In this document: piece after piece, positions 35,853 through 45,701 of the stretch | Layout: each line of letters opens with the position of its first letter | How positions within the stretch are numbered: the first letter of the stretch is position 1 | NCBI GenBank assembly: GCA_963841325.1 | Contig: CAWJBZ010000008.1 | Location: 1-64,000, forward strand | From: CAVPPA01 sp963841325 | GTDB taxonomy: Bacteria; Patescibacteriota; Saccharimonadia; Saccharimonadales; UBA4665 | Length of the DNA: 64,000 nt | Reading direction: 5' to 3' | Notes under the pieces: model-generated | What the model saw: the letters and a program-made list of their open reading frames with translations, nothing else | Told to the model about the DNA's origin: nothing | Database searches by the model: none | Translations under genes and position numbers: made by a program

Positions 35853-36319
35853 CGTGAGACAGTTCGGTTTATATCCGCTGTGGACGATAGGAAATTTGAG
35901 AGGATCTATTCGTAGTACGAGAGGACCCGAATGGACGCACCGCTGGTGTACCAGTTGTCGTACCAACGGCATTGCTGGGTAGCTATGTGCGGAATAGATA
36001 AGCGCTGAAAGCATATTAAGCGCGAAACTAGCCTCAAGATTAGATTTCCCCATGAGGACCCTGAAAGACGATCAGGTTGATAGGCGCAAGGTGGAAGTGC
36101 GGTAACGTATGGAGCCGAAGCGTACTAATAGTCCCATTGACTTTTTACGATTTCTGATTCAATATCATTTTGATGTTTGGATCAGAGAGCGATTGACTAG
36201 TTATTGGTGCATACCAAGCACCCGTTTGTCAAAGCTTACTTTTACAATATAGGCATCAAATACAGCATTGGTTACGACGGTATTACTAAACGAAAGCCGT
36301 TGAGTAAATGAATTCCGTA

Positions 36320-36433
36320 CTTGGTGCCCATGGCGCGAGGGAAACACCTGTTCCCATGCCGAACACAGCAGTTAAGCCTCGCAGCGGCTACAATACTTGG
36401 GGTTCACCCCTGGGAAAATAGCACGGTGCCAAA
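36320..36433 (+). rRNA. rrf: 5S ribosomal RNA
   Basis: TTGGTGCC near the start pairs with GGTGCCAA at the end as helix I. The loop sequences CCCATGCCGAACACAGCAGTTAAGC are standard (shown in two parts: CCCATGCCGAACAC and AGCAGTTAAGC). It follows 23S by about 170 bases, in which I see no other gene. Confidence 0.93.
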
Positions 36434-36444
36434 TTATAAGAAAT

Positions 36445-36470
36445 GCCTCCGAATAGGAGGCTTTTCTTTT
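36445..36470 (+). terminator. Terminator of the rRNA operon
   Basis: GCCTCC and GGAGGC form a 6-bp hairpin followed by TTTTCTTTT. Confidence 0.8.
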
Positions 36471-36588
36471 AGTATTTAGAAACTCTCTGTAAACAAACTT
36501 ATTCTTAATCTATCATCTGTAAACGAATAAATGCACACCTACATAGTTAGTACAAATAATTAGGCTAAAGTAGTTTAAGGTTGAGAAT

Positions 36589-36783
36589 TTAAACTATATT
36601 AATAATATCGCTTTGAGGAATATATAGATTTCCAGGATTTTGTGGGTTAGATATAACGTATAGCCATTTTCTTGCCTCGTTGGAGGAAATTGCACTTTTA
36701 ATTTTTCCCATGGCTTTTCCCGAACCATATTTGAATATGACATTCTGACCAATCTTATATTTTGGCTTATCTACTGAGTCCAT
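36589..36783 (-). CDS. Small hypothetical protein, second gene of a two-gene operon
   Basis: 64 residues (YKIGQNVIFKYGSGKAMGKI at the front), a pattern of short strands that recalls SH3/KOW-like folds. The ATG at 36783 follows the previous gene's stop by 5 bases with GAAAGGG upstream. Function unknown. The 100 bases to its left carry only the rRNA terminator and AT-rich DNA. Confidence 0.55.
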   Translation of the reverse strand: MDSVDKPKYKIGQNVIFKYGSGKAMGKIKSAISSNEARKWLYVISNPQNPGNLYIPQSDIINIV

Positions 36784-36788
36784 AATTT

Positions 36789-36923
36789 TTACCCTTTCTT
36801 CTTAATGTGAATAGTTTCAACTTCGGTTTTTGTTGGATGTTTTAGGGCATAGGGTATTGTGACAAATCTACCCGTTCCTGAGTCTCGACCTCGTTCTATT
36901 GTATAAGTTTTGGCTTTTGCCAT
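36789..36923 (-). CDS. 44-residue basic protein, first gene of the operon
   Basis: ATG 36923 preceded by ACGGAGG; 44 codons to TAA. The product begins MAKAKTYTIERGRDSGTGRF and ends in HIKKKG. It is short but has an excellent ribosome-binding site and is coupled to the next gene. Family not recognised. Confidence 0.6.
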   Translation of the reverse strand: MAKAKTYTIERGRDSGTGRFVTIPYALKHPTKTEVETIHIKKKG

Positions 36924-37030
36924 AGTTGTTAACCTCCGTTAATTGGCACTCTCTATTATAGTCTGCTAATAATCTAAAATCAATTACCTCTGTTTAGTTG
37001 TATCAAGTATATAAGTACGAATAAATAAGT

Positions 37031-37059
37031 TTGACATGAGCATAATAGCATGCTATCAT
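37031..37059 (+). promoter_or_regulatory. Promoter TTGACA-17-TATCAT
   Basis: Consensus -35, 17-base spacer and near-consensus -10, about 95 bases before the KGG-type gene. A GGGTTTCG...CGAAGCCC hairpin lies in the leader near 37088-37110. Confidence 0.7.
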
Positions 37060-37155
37060 AAGCATAGTTCCGAAAGAAGATTACCGAGGGTTTCGTAAAA
37101 TCGAAGCCCTTTTATGTATCTATATCGGATAAGTAATATAAGGGAGGTTATTAAA

Positions 37156-37353
37156 ATGGCTGGAACAAAAGCTGGCGGCAAAGCTGCTGCTGCAACTAAC
37201 AAAGCAAAATACGGCGCTGATTTTTATGCAAAGATCGGTGCAGTTGGTGGTCGTAAGGGTCACACAGGTGGCTTTTACAAAAATCGTGAGTTGGCTCGGA
37301 TTGCCGGTGCCCGTGGTGGTCGTATCTCGCGTCGCTCTAAGAAAATCGCTTAA
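37156..37353 (+). CDS. Small KGG/stress-type glycine-rich protein
   Basis: 65 residues behind AAGGGAGG. Repeated GG-R/K units (GAVGGRKGHTGGFYKNRELA, then GARGGRISRRSKK) match the short KGG-repeat proteins annotated as stress-induced in many bacteria. The strong promoter and ribosome-binding site suggest high expression. Very basic, so nucleic-acid binding is possible. A longer upstream frame to 37114 lacks a ribosome-binding site. Confidence 0.65.
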   Translation: MAGTKAGGKAAAATNKAKYGADFYAKIGAVGGRKGHTGGFYKNRELARIAGARGGRISRRSKKIA

Positions 37354-37387
37354 CACTAATAATAGATAGTTAAAATATAACTAGATA

Positions 37388-37420
37388 AAGTCCTCATTTT
37401 CTTGGGGACTTTATTTTTTT
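37388..37420. terminator. Terminator after the KGG-type gene
   Basis: AAAGTCC and GGGACTTT close a hairpin followed by ATTTTTTTA. It overlaps the last codons of the convergent protease gene. Confidence 0.75.
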
Positions 37421-37944
37421 ACTTTTTCTTGTTTGGATTGGTGTTTAATTTGTGGCTCGAAGAATAACAGCGTCGAAGGTTGTTTGGTGCGTTTAGTTGA
37501 ACGATAAGCCCGACAAAAACGAGAAGGGGTAACTCTCCAAACAGCATGGCAGTTAAAACATTGATAATGTTTTAGGTCTGATTGTTGCAGACTTTTATTA
37601 TTACAGTATGGACAGATACTTCGAGCATATAACCAATCCCTGTAAGTATCTAAACAATCTTGAATATGATTTTCGTCAATTGTGATACCGAGCTCTCTGG
37701 CAATTGCTTTGGCTTTTTCCCAGGCGGCAACCTCTAGACGTAAAAGCTCAAAATCAGACTTATAAGTGGTATGTCCCAGCAAGGCATGACTAGTTTCATG
37801 TAATAATGACCAGATTGAAGTTGGCTCATCAGACTTAGTGTTGTAGAAAACATCATTTGTTTTGGGTGACCAATAAAATGTAGCTCCTTCTTTGTAGTTA
37901 AGTGTTGGATAGCGGTTTTGTAACTGATTAATTATTTGTTCCAT
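37411..37944 (-). CDS. ImmA/IrrE-like metallopeptidase with zinc ribbon
   Basis: 177 residues. HETSH at 49-53 is the HExxH zinc site, and E70 in LLRLEVAAWEKA is the likely third ligand. The C-terminal part has two CxxC pairs (CPYCNNK and CFNCHAVW) forming a zinc ribbon. ImmA/IrrE proteases cleave repressors in mobile elements or stress regulons. No partner repressor gene is adjacent. Its start overlaps the end of the ROK gene by 17 bases. Confidence 0.8.
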   Translation of the reverse strand: MEQIINQLQNRYPTLNYKEGATFYWSPKTNDVFYNTKSDEPTSIWSLLHETSHALLGHTTYKSDFELLRLEVAAWEKAKAIARELGITIDENHIQDCLDTYRDWLYARSICPYCNNKSLQQSDLKHYQCFNCHAVWRVTPSRFCRAYRSTKRTKQPSTLLFFEPQIKHQSKQEKVKK

Positions 37945-38743
37945 AATGTTTGTAGGCTAAATCGTAACAACCATATATTACCGCTTCTTCCGGTCGTATG
38001 GCTTCTTGGAGTTGTGGGATTGTCACTAATGGGTTATCGAATCGCTTGAGTTCATCTAGTAAATAAGCTTTGAAGCGGTCAAAATAGTTACCAACACTAC
38101 CGCCAACAATGACTATATCTGGTTGAGTAATGGCTATTAACTCGAAAAAACCTAAAGCTAAATCATAAGCAATCCGTCGCCAAATTTTTTCATCAGTTAT
38201 TTCTTTAGCTTTTTTACCGAAACGTTCAACGATTGCCCGTCCAGAAGCAAAATCTTCCCATGGTATTCGTTTCCCATGATACTCGAGCACCATATGGCCG
38301 CCCTCGCTATCGGCAAGTTCAGGATCTATTGTTCGATTAATAATAAACCCAGTGCCAATCCCGGTACTAATGGTTACATAGAGTAGTCGTTTATCCTTGG
38401 GGCGAAGCATTGATTCGGAAAGTGCCCCAAGATTAGCATCGTTTTCAATTATGATTGGACAGTGAAATATTTTTTCGGCATCAGCCTGTATGGGTACATT
38501 ATGCCAAGGTAAATTACCAAAATACTCTCCAATGCCACGATTCCGGTTAACTTTACCCGGCACCGCAATGCACCCAGCTCTATAATCAGTCGTCCGGAAT
38601 GAAGCAACGGTATTTTTTAGCTCTTCTAAAAATGATTGGTAATCTTTAGATGTTTTAAAATGAGCCTTTTCAGCGATAACACCGCTGTCATCAAGTGCCG
38701 CTACGAGCGTTTTCGAGCCGCCGATATCTACCCCTGCAAACAT
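37928..38743 (-). CDS. ROK-family sugar kinase or regulator
   Basis: 271 residues. The ATP-binding start FAGVDIGGSKTLVAALD, the substrate loop IIENDANLGALSE and TISTGIGTGFIINR are ROK signatures. The usual zinc-binding CxCGxxGC motif is not visible, so this is a diverged form. It likely phosphorylates a hexose, but the substrate is unknown. Co-transcribed with the protease gene. Confidence 0.8.
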   Translation of the reverse strand: MFAGVDIGGSKTLVAALDDSGVIAEKAHFKTSKDYQSFLEELKNTVASFRTTDYRAGCIAVPGKVNRNRGIGEYFGNLPWHNVPIQADAEKIFHCPIIIENDANLGALSESMLRPKDKRLLYVTISTGIGTGFIINRTIDPELADSEGGHMVLEYHGKRIPWEDFASGRAIVERFGKKAKEITDEKIWRRIAYDLALGFFELIAITQPDIVIVGGSVGNYFDRFKAYLLDELKRFDNPLVTIPQLQEAIRPEEAVIYGCYDLAYKHYGTNN

Positions 38744-38802
38744 GCTTATTTAAGTTTAACATAGGTTCGTGGTCATCTCTTTACCACAAGGGTCTAAACA
38801 GG

Positions 38803-38808
38803 TATAAT
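38803..38808 (+). promoter_or_regulatory. -10 box upstream of rpsA
   Basis: TATAAT about 95 bases before the rpsA start, in the gap divergent from the ROK gene. No clear -35. Confidence 0.4.
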
Positions 38809-38903
38809 GCTGATAACGTTGTGGACAAGACCAAGCTAGTTATTGTGAGTGATTGAGTCTATCTAAAGCGGAATAATATATTTAGGAGGCATTGAGTGTC
38901 TAA

Positions 38904-39980
38904 ATGTCCAAAGACACTACTATAACAATGGATGAGTTGCTGAAAAACAGCACAGTTGAGTGCCTGACAGCCGGTAGCGTGGTTGAAGGTACGATTACAT
39001 CTGTCAAGAAACACGAAGTCTGGGTCGATCTCGGCCCAAACGGTACCGGTGTGGTATTACGACGAGAAATTAGTCATAGCCCTCAACTAGAAGTCGGCGA
39101 GAAAATAACGGTCAGTGTTATTGACCCGGAAATGGAAGAAGGTTACGCGCTCTTGAGTATGAAGCGAGCGGTTAAAGACCGCGGCTGGGATGAATTGCAG
39201 CGAATCTTTGACGCCCAGGAAATTACCGAAGTTGTACCTCATGATGCTAATCGAGGAGGTTTACTGGTTGAATTGGAGGGTATCAGAGGATTTTTACCGG
39301 TATCTCAATTAGCTACTGGCCACTATCCTCGAGTTTCGGGTGCTGATAAGGATGAAATTTTACAAAAGCTAAATGCTTTAGTTAACAAACCATTACGGGT
39401 GCGGATTCTGGATGTTAGTCGAAAGGACAACAAATTGATATTTTCCGAAAAAGAGGCAATTAAAGATGATATGCAGAGTCGATTTGCCGAACTGAAAGTT
39501 GGTGATGTGGTAGAGGGAGTGGTCACTGGAGTGATTGACTTTGGCGCTTTTGTGAATGTTGATGGAATTGAAGGTTTAATTCATATATCTGAGATATCCT
39601 GGGAAAGAGTCGATAACCCCCGTAATTATATTAAAATTGGTGACCGAATTAAGACTAAAATAATTACTATCAATAAAGATCGCCTTTCTCTTAGTCTGAA
39701 GCAAATGTCAGAGGATCCTTGGCTAGCGGAAATCAAAGCTTTTAAAAAGGGCGGCATTGTAGAGGGTAAAATTACCCGTATTACTCCGTTTGGCGCTTTT
39801 GTTCAACTTAGTCCTTCGGTCGAGGCCTTGGTGCATGTTTCGGAAATGGGGGAAAGTGAAGCTGTTGATCCAGAACAACTGTTTAAATTAAACGAAAAGA
39901 AGAAATTTAAAGTGTTAGATATAGATAAAGATGGTCGGAAGATTGCTCTGAGTCTTAAAGATACCAACACTAAAAAGTAG
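38904..39980 (+). CDS. rpsA: Ribosomal protein bS1 (four S1 domains)
   Basis: 358 residues with S1 RNA-binding domains at about 22-90, 108-178, 190-262 and 277-350. The third is VGDVVEGVVTGVIDFGAFVN and the fourth GGIVEGKITRITPFGAFVQL. bS1 helps ribosomes bind mRNA. Four domains rather than six fits Gram-positive and CPR forms. AGGAGG at 38884-38889 is 14 bases from the ATG, which is long; nearer alternative starts run into stops. Confidence 0.9.
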   Translation: MSKDTTITMDELLKNSTVECLTAGSVVEGTITSVKKHEVWVDLGPNGTGVVLRREISHSPQLEVGEKITVSVIDPEMEEGYALLSMKRAVKDRGWDELQRIFDAQEITEVVPHDANRGGLLVELEGIRGFLPVSQLATGHYPRVSGADKDEILQKLNALVNKPLRVRILDVSRKDNKLIFSEKEAIKDDMQSRFAELKVGDVVEGVVTGVIDFGAFVNVDGIEGLIHISEISWERVDNPRNYIKIGDRIKTKIITINKDRLSLSLKQMSEDPWLAEIKAFKKGGIVEGKITRITPFGAFVQLSPSVEALVHVSEMGESEAVDPEQLFKLNEKKKFKVLDIDKDGRKIALSLKDTNTKK

Positions 39981-40061
39981 TCAAACTAGCACCGTTTTAC
40001 CGTATCATTTAAGATTATTACCAAAATCACAGTAGGTTTAGAAAGGAACACCACCACAATC

Positions 40062-41819
40062 ATGACCACAATCGAAATTGAAGACATGATCACAGTCGGT
40101 ACCTTAGCTAACAAACTAATGATTCCGGTTAGTCGTTTGATTACTGAACTAATGAAAAACGGTGTGATGGTAACCATTAATGAGCAAATTGATTTTGATA
40201 CAGCTCAAATCATCGTTGCTGAATTAGGTCTCGATGTCAGCTTACAAAAATTTACTAAAACTGAAACACCGGTGTTGAATCGGATAAAGACCATCAGCGA
40301 TAAAGCCATACCTCGACCACCTGTGGTAGCAGTAATGGGACATGTCGATCACGGTAAAACATCTTTACTTGATATCATTCGTAACACTAGTGTGGCTAAG
40401 CGCGAAGCCGGTGGAATTACTCAGCACATTTCGGCTTATCAGGTGGAGCATAACGGTCGTCAAATTACTTTTCTTGATACACCGGGCCATGAAGCGTTTG
40501 CCGCTATCCGTGAACACGGTGCTCATCTTACCGATATTGCTATCATTGTGATTGCTGCCGATGATGGCATTAAACCGCAAACTATTGAAGCTATCCGGTT
40601 TGCACGCAAAGCTGGAGTGCGGATCATTGTCGCGATTAATAAGGTTGATAAAACTGGCGCTGATCCTAACCGCGTTAAACAACAACTATCAGAGCAAAAA
40701 TTAATTATTGAAGAATGGGGAGGGGATACCATTGCTCTGGAGATGAGTGCTAAAACTGGTCAAGGGATAAAAGAATTGCTTGACATGATATTACTGGTGG
40801 CGGATGTCGATAATCTGCGCGCTGATATTGATGTTCCGGCTCGTGGTTTGATAATCGAGTCTCATGTAGAACAGGGACGAGGGCCGATTGCCCAGGGGCT
40901 TATTGAAGCCGGTACATTACGAAAGGGAGATTTCGTAGTAGCTGGAGCTACTTATGCTAAACTACGTAATCTAGAAACAACAGAAGGCAAGCCACTTTCT
41001 GAAGCTACTCCGTCAATGCCCGTTATTATGACAGGCTTTAAAGTATTACCGGAGTTTGGTGAAGAATTTTCAGTAGCTCAAGATGAAAAACAAGCACGAA
41101 CGATTGCGGAAGCGGCTGCTCTTGGTAGATCTCAAGTAAATCGAACACAGAGTGTTACTGGTAGTGAATTATTACATATGATCAAGCGCAGTGATGAAAC
41201 TAATATGTTTAACATTATTATTAAAGCTGATACTCAAGGATCCTTAACATCAGTTGTTGATAGCTTGAAATCTCTTGAAACCGAAGAAGTAATGGTTCGG
41301 ATTGTCGGTTCCGGTATCGGTTCTATCACCGAAAATGATCTGTATATCGCCCATTCCAGTAAAGCCATCATCTATGGTTTCAATGTAGTTATGCCCAGTA
41401 ACATTAAACAACAAGCTGGTCGTCAGGATATTGGAGTTCGATTATTTGATGTCATATATGAGTTGATTGATGATGTTCGGACTGAACTTAGCGCTTTACT
41501 TCGTCCGGAAATTGTCGAGACAGAATTAGGCAGGTTGATTGTCCGAGCGGTATTTAATACTACAAAAACACAAATTATCTGTGGCGGAGAAGTCACCAAA
41601 GGCAAGCTTACTTTACCAGCCCTAGCAACTATTTGGCGCGGTGATGATAAATTAGCGGAAGTAGAGGTATTAAACTTTAAACGAGGCCCGACAGATACTA
41701 AAGAAGTCGTGGAGGGAGAAATGTGTGGTGTAAATTTAAAAACCAACCATCGCATTTTATTACATGAAGGCGACCGCTTAGAATTCATTCGTCGCGAAAC
41801 AGTAACTCGCCAACTCTAA
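40062..41819 (+). CDS. infB: Translation initiation factor IF-2
   Basis: GTPase that brings fMet-tRNA to the 30S subunit. 585 residues, with a short N-terminal IF2_N domain (VGTLANKLMIPVSRLITEL) and G-domain motifs GHVDHGKT near 92, DTPGHEAF and NKVD. Domains C1 and C2 follow (GSGIGSITENDLYIAHSSKA, GEMCGVNL). Shorter than the 740-890 residue forms of many bacteria because the N-terminal extension is reduced. The DUF5663-like gene follows after 7 bases. Confidence 0.96.
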   Translation: MTTIEIEDMITVGTLANKLMIPVSRLITELMKNGVMVTINEQIDFDTAQIIVAELGLDVSLQKFTKTETPVLNRIKTISDKAIPRPPVVAVMGHVDHGKTSLLDIIRNTSVAKREAGGITQHISAYQVEHNGRQITFLDTPGHEAFAAIREHGAHLTDIAIIVIAADDGIKPQTIEAIRFARKAGVRIIVAINKVDKTGADPNRVKQQLSEQKLIIEEWGGDTIALEMSAKTGQGIKELLDMILLVADVDNLRADIDVPARGLIIESHVEQGRGPIAQGLIEAGTLRKGDFVVAGATYAKLRNLETTEGKPLSEATPSMPVIMTGFKVLPEFGEEFSVAQDEKQARTIAEAAALGRSQVNRTQSVTGSELLHMIKRSDETNMFNIIIKADTQGSLTSVVDSLKSLETEEVMVRIVGSGIGSITENDLYIAHSSKAIIYGFNVVMPSNIKQQAGRQDIGVRLFDVIYELIDDVRTELSALLRPEIVETELGRLIVRAVFNTTKTQIICGGEVTKGKLTLPALATIWRGDDKLAEVEVLNFKRGPTDTKEVVEGEMCGVNLKTNHRILLHEGDRLEFIRRETVTRQL

Positions 41820-41826
41820 TGATATA

Positions 41827-42207
41827 ATGGCAAATATGGCGGATGCTCCAAATACACCTCTCAGAATAGATAACAACCTACTTGAAGAACTAGGTTTAGG
41901 CGGTATACCGCCAGAAGACAAATCCAGTCTGTTAAAACATATTTATGAGACACTAGAAATGCGAGTTGGTATGCGGTTGGCCGATTTAATGACTAATGAA
42001 CAGCTTGATGAATTCGAGCGCTACTTTAATGCTCAGGATGATGCTGGAGCCTTTCACTGGTTAGAGACGAACTTCCCGAATTATAAAGAGATAGTTGCTG
42101 ATGAATTTGCTAAATTGAAGGACGAAGTTGCTCAAACCGCACCGCAAATACTAGCGACTATCCAAAATAGCGCCACAGGAACAAGTCAACCCCCTCAGCC
42201 CGAATAA
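41827..42207 (+). CDS. DUF5663-like protein
   Basis: 126 residues. A helical core (LLEELGLGGIPPEDKSSLLK, then LEMRVGMRLADLMTNEQLDEF and FHWLETNFPNYKEIV) matches the DUF5663 pattern known mostly from CPR bacteria. The start is ATG 41827 or 41836. Function unknown; position after infB suggests co-expression. It converges with fmt with 7 bases between them. Confidence 0.75.
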   Translation: MANMADAPNTPLRIDNNLLEELGLGGIPPEDKSSLLKHIYETLEMRVGMRLADLMTNEQLDEFERYFNAQDDAGAFHWLETNFPNYKEIVADEFAKLKDEVAQTAPQILATIQNSATGTSQPPQPE

Positions 42208-42214
42208 TTATTAG

Positions 42215-43117
42215 CTATAAAAACTGTCGATAACCAGCTAAAAATGCCTTAACCGACATCTCTGGTTTGCCGATTGGTTTAACTCGCAGGATCTCTAACG
42301 ACTCGTCTCCACAATAAATCAATAACTGCTGACCTTTAAGATAAACATCACCAGGTTTACCCTGTTTACTGTTAACTCTAGCTTGAGTTATTATGACTTC
42401 TCGATTAGCCAACCAACAACGGCTTTTAGGCCATTCAATAAATGCCCGGATTTCTCTTTCTAACTGAATTGCCGGCTTAGTCCATTGGATAATGCCATCC
42501 TCTTTGGTTAATTTACGAGAATAAGAAGGGGTCTTATTACCAATTATTTTCCCAACTTCTTGAGAAATAGGAGTGACTTGATGCTGTAAATATAGAGGTA
42601 AAATTGTCTTAAGTGTGGCCACACTCAATTGCGTCAAAGCAGTAGTTAATACAGGTGTGGTTATATTAACAGGGATATCGTAACGAGCCTGGGCCAATAA
42701 AGGACCTTCGTCCATTCGTTCGACTAACAACATTAAGCTGACCCCAGTTTGTTTTTGGCCGCTAAGAATAGCGTAGGAAATTGGGTCGGCACCTCGCCAC
42801 TCCGGAAGTAAACTAAAATGACAATTTATAATGCCAAGCGAAAAATGATCGATAGTTGCTTGACTAACTATGATACCGAAATCAATAAGTATCGCAAAAA
42901 TACTCTTGAAATGATGATCTTTAATTAATTGATCCAGGGCCTGCTTATCTTGAACAGCAAATACCGGAATTTTAGCAGCCAAAGCTTTCATGGTTTCAAC
43001 CGTTGCTGGTTTGGTAATAATGGCTTCAAACTCAATATCTGGCATCAGCAGGCTTAAACTTTTAGCAGCCAACGGACCACTACCGAAAAATATCGTTGGA
43101 CCAAGTTTTTTATTCAA
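42215..43117 (-). CDS. fmt: Methionyl-tRNA formyltransferase
   Basis: Formylates Met on initiator tRNA. IFFGSGPLAAKSL near the start, INCHFSLLPEWRGADPI (the SLLPxWRG signature) and MDEGPLLAQ are present, followed by the C-terminal OB-like domain. I place the start at TTG 43117, directly after the def stop (43119-43121) with GGGG upstream. The longer open frame to 43186 overlaps def and adds unrelated residues. Translation is probably coupled to def. Confidence 0.93.
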   Translation of the reverse strand: MNKKLGPTIFFGSGPLAAKSLSLLMPDIEFEAIITKPATVETMKALAAKIPVFAVQDKQALDQLIKDHHFKSIFAILIDFGIIVSQATIDHFSLGIINCHFSLLPEWRGADPISYAILSGQKQTGVSLMLLVERMDEGPLLAQARYDIPVNITTPVLTTALTQLSVATLKTILPLYLQHQVTPISQEVGKIIGNKTPSYSRKLTKEDGIIQWTKPAIQLEREIRAFIEWPKSRCWLANREVIITQARVNSKQGKPGDVYLKGQQLLIYCGDESLEILRVKPIGKPEMSVKAFLAGYRQFL

Positions 43118-43118
43118 T

Positions 43119-43703
43119 CTATTTGCCCCACAGTGTTTTATTCTTTCGGACGGACTTTTCATAGTCAAGCTGTTCCAGAGTGCCATCGTCCATTAATTTA
43201 TAAAAAGCATCCGGTTTATCTTTAATATGATCTATAAAGAGCACCCCTTTAGTATGATCAATTTCATGTTGGAAAATCCTGGCTAAGAACCCCTCAGCAG
43301 TTACCCGAAAGCTACGACCATGCTCGTCGATCGCTTTTACTCTTACTTTCATATAACGAGGTACTTTACCATAGATATCCTTAACGCTTAAACATCCCTC
43401 GAAATCCTCCTCTATATTACCCTCGAATTTTGTGATAATTGGATTAATAAAAGTTGAAAATGAGAGATCCTCTTTACTATCATAGTTATTTCGAACAACA
43501 ATAATCTTATATAATTGGTTGATTTGAATAGCAGCCATTGCTACTCCAACCTCATGATCTCGACTTCTATCCCAACTGATTGTTGCCGTTTTCATATCAT
43601 TAATTATTTTCAATATTACCGGAGTAATAATTCCAACTCGGTGCGATATTTTACGTAAATTTGGATTAGGTAAAGCAATAAGATTTTGTTCGGTAATAGT
43701 CAT
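43119..43703 (-). CDS. def: Peptide deformylase
   Basis: Removes the formyl group from new proteins, the step opposite to Fmt, its operon partner. The three family motifs are seen: GVAMAAIQINQ, EGCLSV with the metal-binding Cys, and QHEIDH with the HExxH zinc site. 194 residues. Confidence 0.95.
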   Translation of the reverse strand: MTITEQNLIALPNPNLRKISHRVGIITPVILKIINDMKTATISWDRSRDHEVGVAMAAIQINQLYKIIVVRNNYDSKEDLSFSTFINPIITKFEGNIEEDFEGCLSVKDIYGKVPRYMKVRVKAIDEHGRSFRVTAEGFLARIFQHEIDHTKGVLFIDHIKDKPDAFYKLMDDGTLEQLDYEKSVRKNKTLWGK

Positions 43704-43757
43704 TTCAGCAAGTAGTATATATTATTAACAGATTGAATGGAATCATTCATAAATAAT

Positions 43758-45701
43758 CTAGAGTAAATTAGTCGGATCAAGATCATAACTCCAACCACCT
43801 GAAGGAAGTTGTAAAATAGCATTTAATAGTTCACTGCGTTGACGGGCTTTGATTACTAATTGCCATTGATATTTATTACCTATTTTCTCGTAATAAGCCG
43901 GAGCTGGACCTTCAACCTGAATTGATAATTTCATTGACAACAATGTATTTTTTATAACATTTACAGCTCGCTCGGCGCTACTAGCTGTTGCTCGGCGGCA
44001 AGTTAGTTTTAAGATATGACAGAACGGAGGGAAAAAGTATTGCTGGCGTTCATGAATCTCATTGTTGTAAAAGCCTACCCAATCATTTTGTAGTATTGAT
44101 TGCAACAAAAGACTATCAGGGTGATAGGTTTGAATAATTGCTTGACTATCAATATGCCCACGGCCAATACGACCAAGTACCTGAGTGAGTAATTGATAGG
44201 TTCGTTCTTGCGCCGTATAATCCGGTAAAAGCAAACTAGTATCTGCTGAAATAATACCCAAAGTACTTAATTTTGGTAAATCAAGACCTTTTGCTAATAC
44301 TTGAGTACCAATTAATATATCTACATCACCATCCAGAATGTGTTGGTATTGATTCTCCAATCTATCCAGTTTTTTATTATCGGTGTCAAAACGCATAACC
44401 CGGGCATTTGGGAAAATATGCTGCACTTCTTCGACAATGGCTTTAGTACCAAAGCCATGTAGAGCAACTTCAGTATTGCCGCATAGTGGACAAGAAGTTA
44501 CCGGAGCTTGTTGATAACCACAAACATGACACCGTAGACGGTAAGTATCGCCATGAAAAACTAAAGGTAGATTACAGTGCGTGCAAAATGCCTGCCAACC
44601 GCATTTTTGGCAAAGCGTAACTCGTGCCGTGCCGCGTCGATTTAAAAATAAAAGTGACTGCTCATTTCTCTTTAGACTTCGGTTAATTGCTTGGATTAAG
44701 ACTGTGGACAGGTGAGATGCTCTAGAAAATTGTTCCCGATCTTTTAAGTCTATTACAGTGATCATTTGTTTAAGATTACGTGGCAAAGCTAAATGTTCAA
44801 GTTGGACAATTGTCTTCATCTTTTGAGTAGCCAAATAATAGTCGCTGACAGAAGGCGTGGCTGAACCGAAAATCAATATAGCCTTATGAATTTGACTTAA
44901 TTGTGAAGCAACCCTGGCAGCTTGATAATAAGGGGGCTGTTCCTGTTTGTATGCTTGATCATGCGACTCATCAACCACGATTAACCCGAGATTACTTATC
45001 GGACTGAATAATGCTGATCGTGGTCCAATTAATATAACCGGTAATTGGGCCTTTAACACAGAACGCCAAGCAGTTTCATGTTCTTTTGGGGTAAGTTGAG
45101 AATGAAAGACAATCACCCGATTACCAAATATTTTCCTAAAATTATCAGCTAATTGTGAAGTTAAACCAATTTCAGGACTAAGAATTAAGACTGATCTTTG
45201 GTTACTTAACGTCTGTTTAGCTAACTCGATATATAATCTGGTTTTTCCGCTACCCGTTCGGCCATGAACTAGATAAGTATCAGGTTTTTTGATAATATTT
45301 AGTGCTTGGCGTTGTTCTCTGGTTAATGGCGGTAGTTTTTGATACTTACCAGCTCCCAGATCTTCAATTGTATTAACTGATTCATTTGGTATTGTTTGGT
45401 TTATCTTGCTGGGTAGGAATAGTTGAGTTATAACACCTATGGGTGAAGGATAATATTGCTGTATCCATGATGCCAATATAAGTGAAGTTAGAGGTAGAGG
45501 CGGAATATCAAAAACCGTAATAATCGGTTTAGTAGCAAAATTTGGTCGCCGGACAGATTTGACTACTATACCAATAACATTTTGTTGACGAAGCGGTACT
45601 TCTACAATTGTTCCAATAACAAGCTTACCGCCAAACTCATAAGTTAGAGCATTGTTACTGCGGTATTGCTTAGACCTAACCCAAACGTAATAATAAGACA
45701 T
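43758..45701 (-). CDS. priA: Primosomal protein N' (replication restart helicase)
   Basis: 647 residues. Walker A GRTGSGKT, the DEAH-like box DESHD, and helicase motifs ILIFGSATPS, LLFLNRRG and QVLGRIGRGH are present. Zinc-binding cysteines are in CQKCGWQAFCTHCNLPL and CHVCGYQQAPVTSCPLCG. It reloads DnaB at stalled forks. First gene of the probable priA-def-fmt cluster. Confidence 0.95.
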   Translation of the reverse strand: MSYYYVWVRSKQYRSNNALTYEFGGKLVIGTIVEVPLRQQNVIGIVVKSVRRPNFATKPIITVFDIPPLPLTSLILASWIQQYYPSPIGVITQLFLPSKINQTIPNESVNTIEDLGAGKYQKLPPLTREQRQALNIIKKPDTYLVHGRTGSGKTRLYIELAKQTLSNQRSVLILSPEIGLTSQLADNFRKIFGNRVIVFHSQLTPKEHETAWRSVLKAQLPVILIGPRSALFSPISNLGLIVVDESHDQAYKQEQPPYYQAARVASQLSQIHKAILIFGSATPSVSDYYLATQKMKTIVQLEHLALPRNLKQMITVIDLKDREQFSRASHLSTVLIQAINRSLKRNEQSLLFLNRRGTARVTLCQKCGWQAFCTHCNLPLVFHGDTYRLRCHVCGYQQAPVTSCPLCGNTEVALHGFGTKAIVEEVQHIFPNARVMRFDTDNKKLDRLENQYQHILDGDVDILIGTQVLAKGLDLPKLSTLGIISADTSLLLPDYTAQERTYQLLTQVLGRIGRGHIDSQAIIQTYHPDSLLLQSILQNDWVGFYNNEIHERQQYFFPPFCHILKLTCRRATASSAERAVNVIKNTLLSMKLSIQVEGPAPAYYEKIGNKYQWQLVIKARQRSELLNAILQLPSGGWSYDLDPTNLL

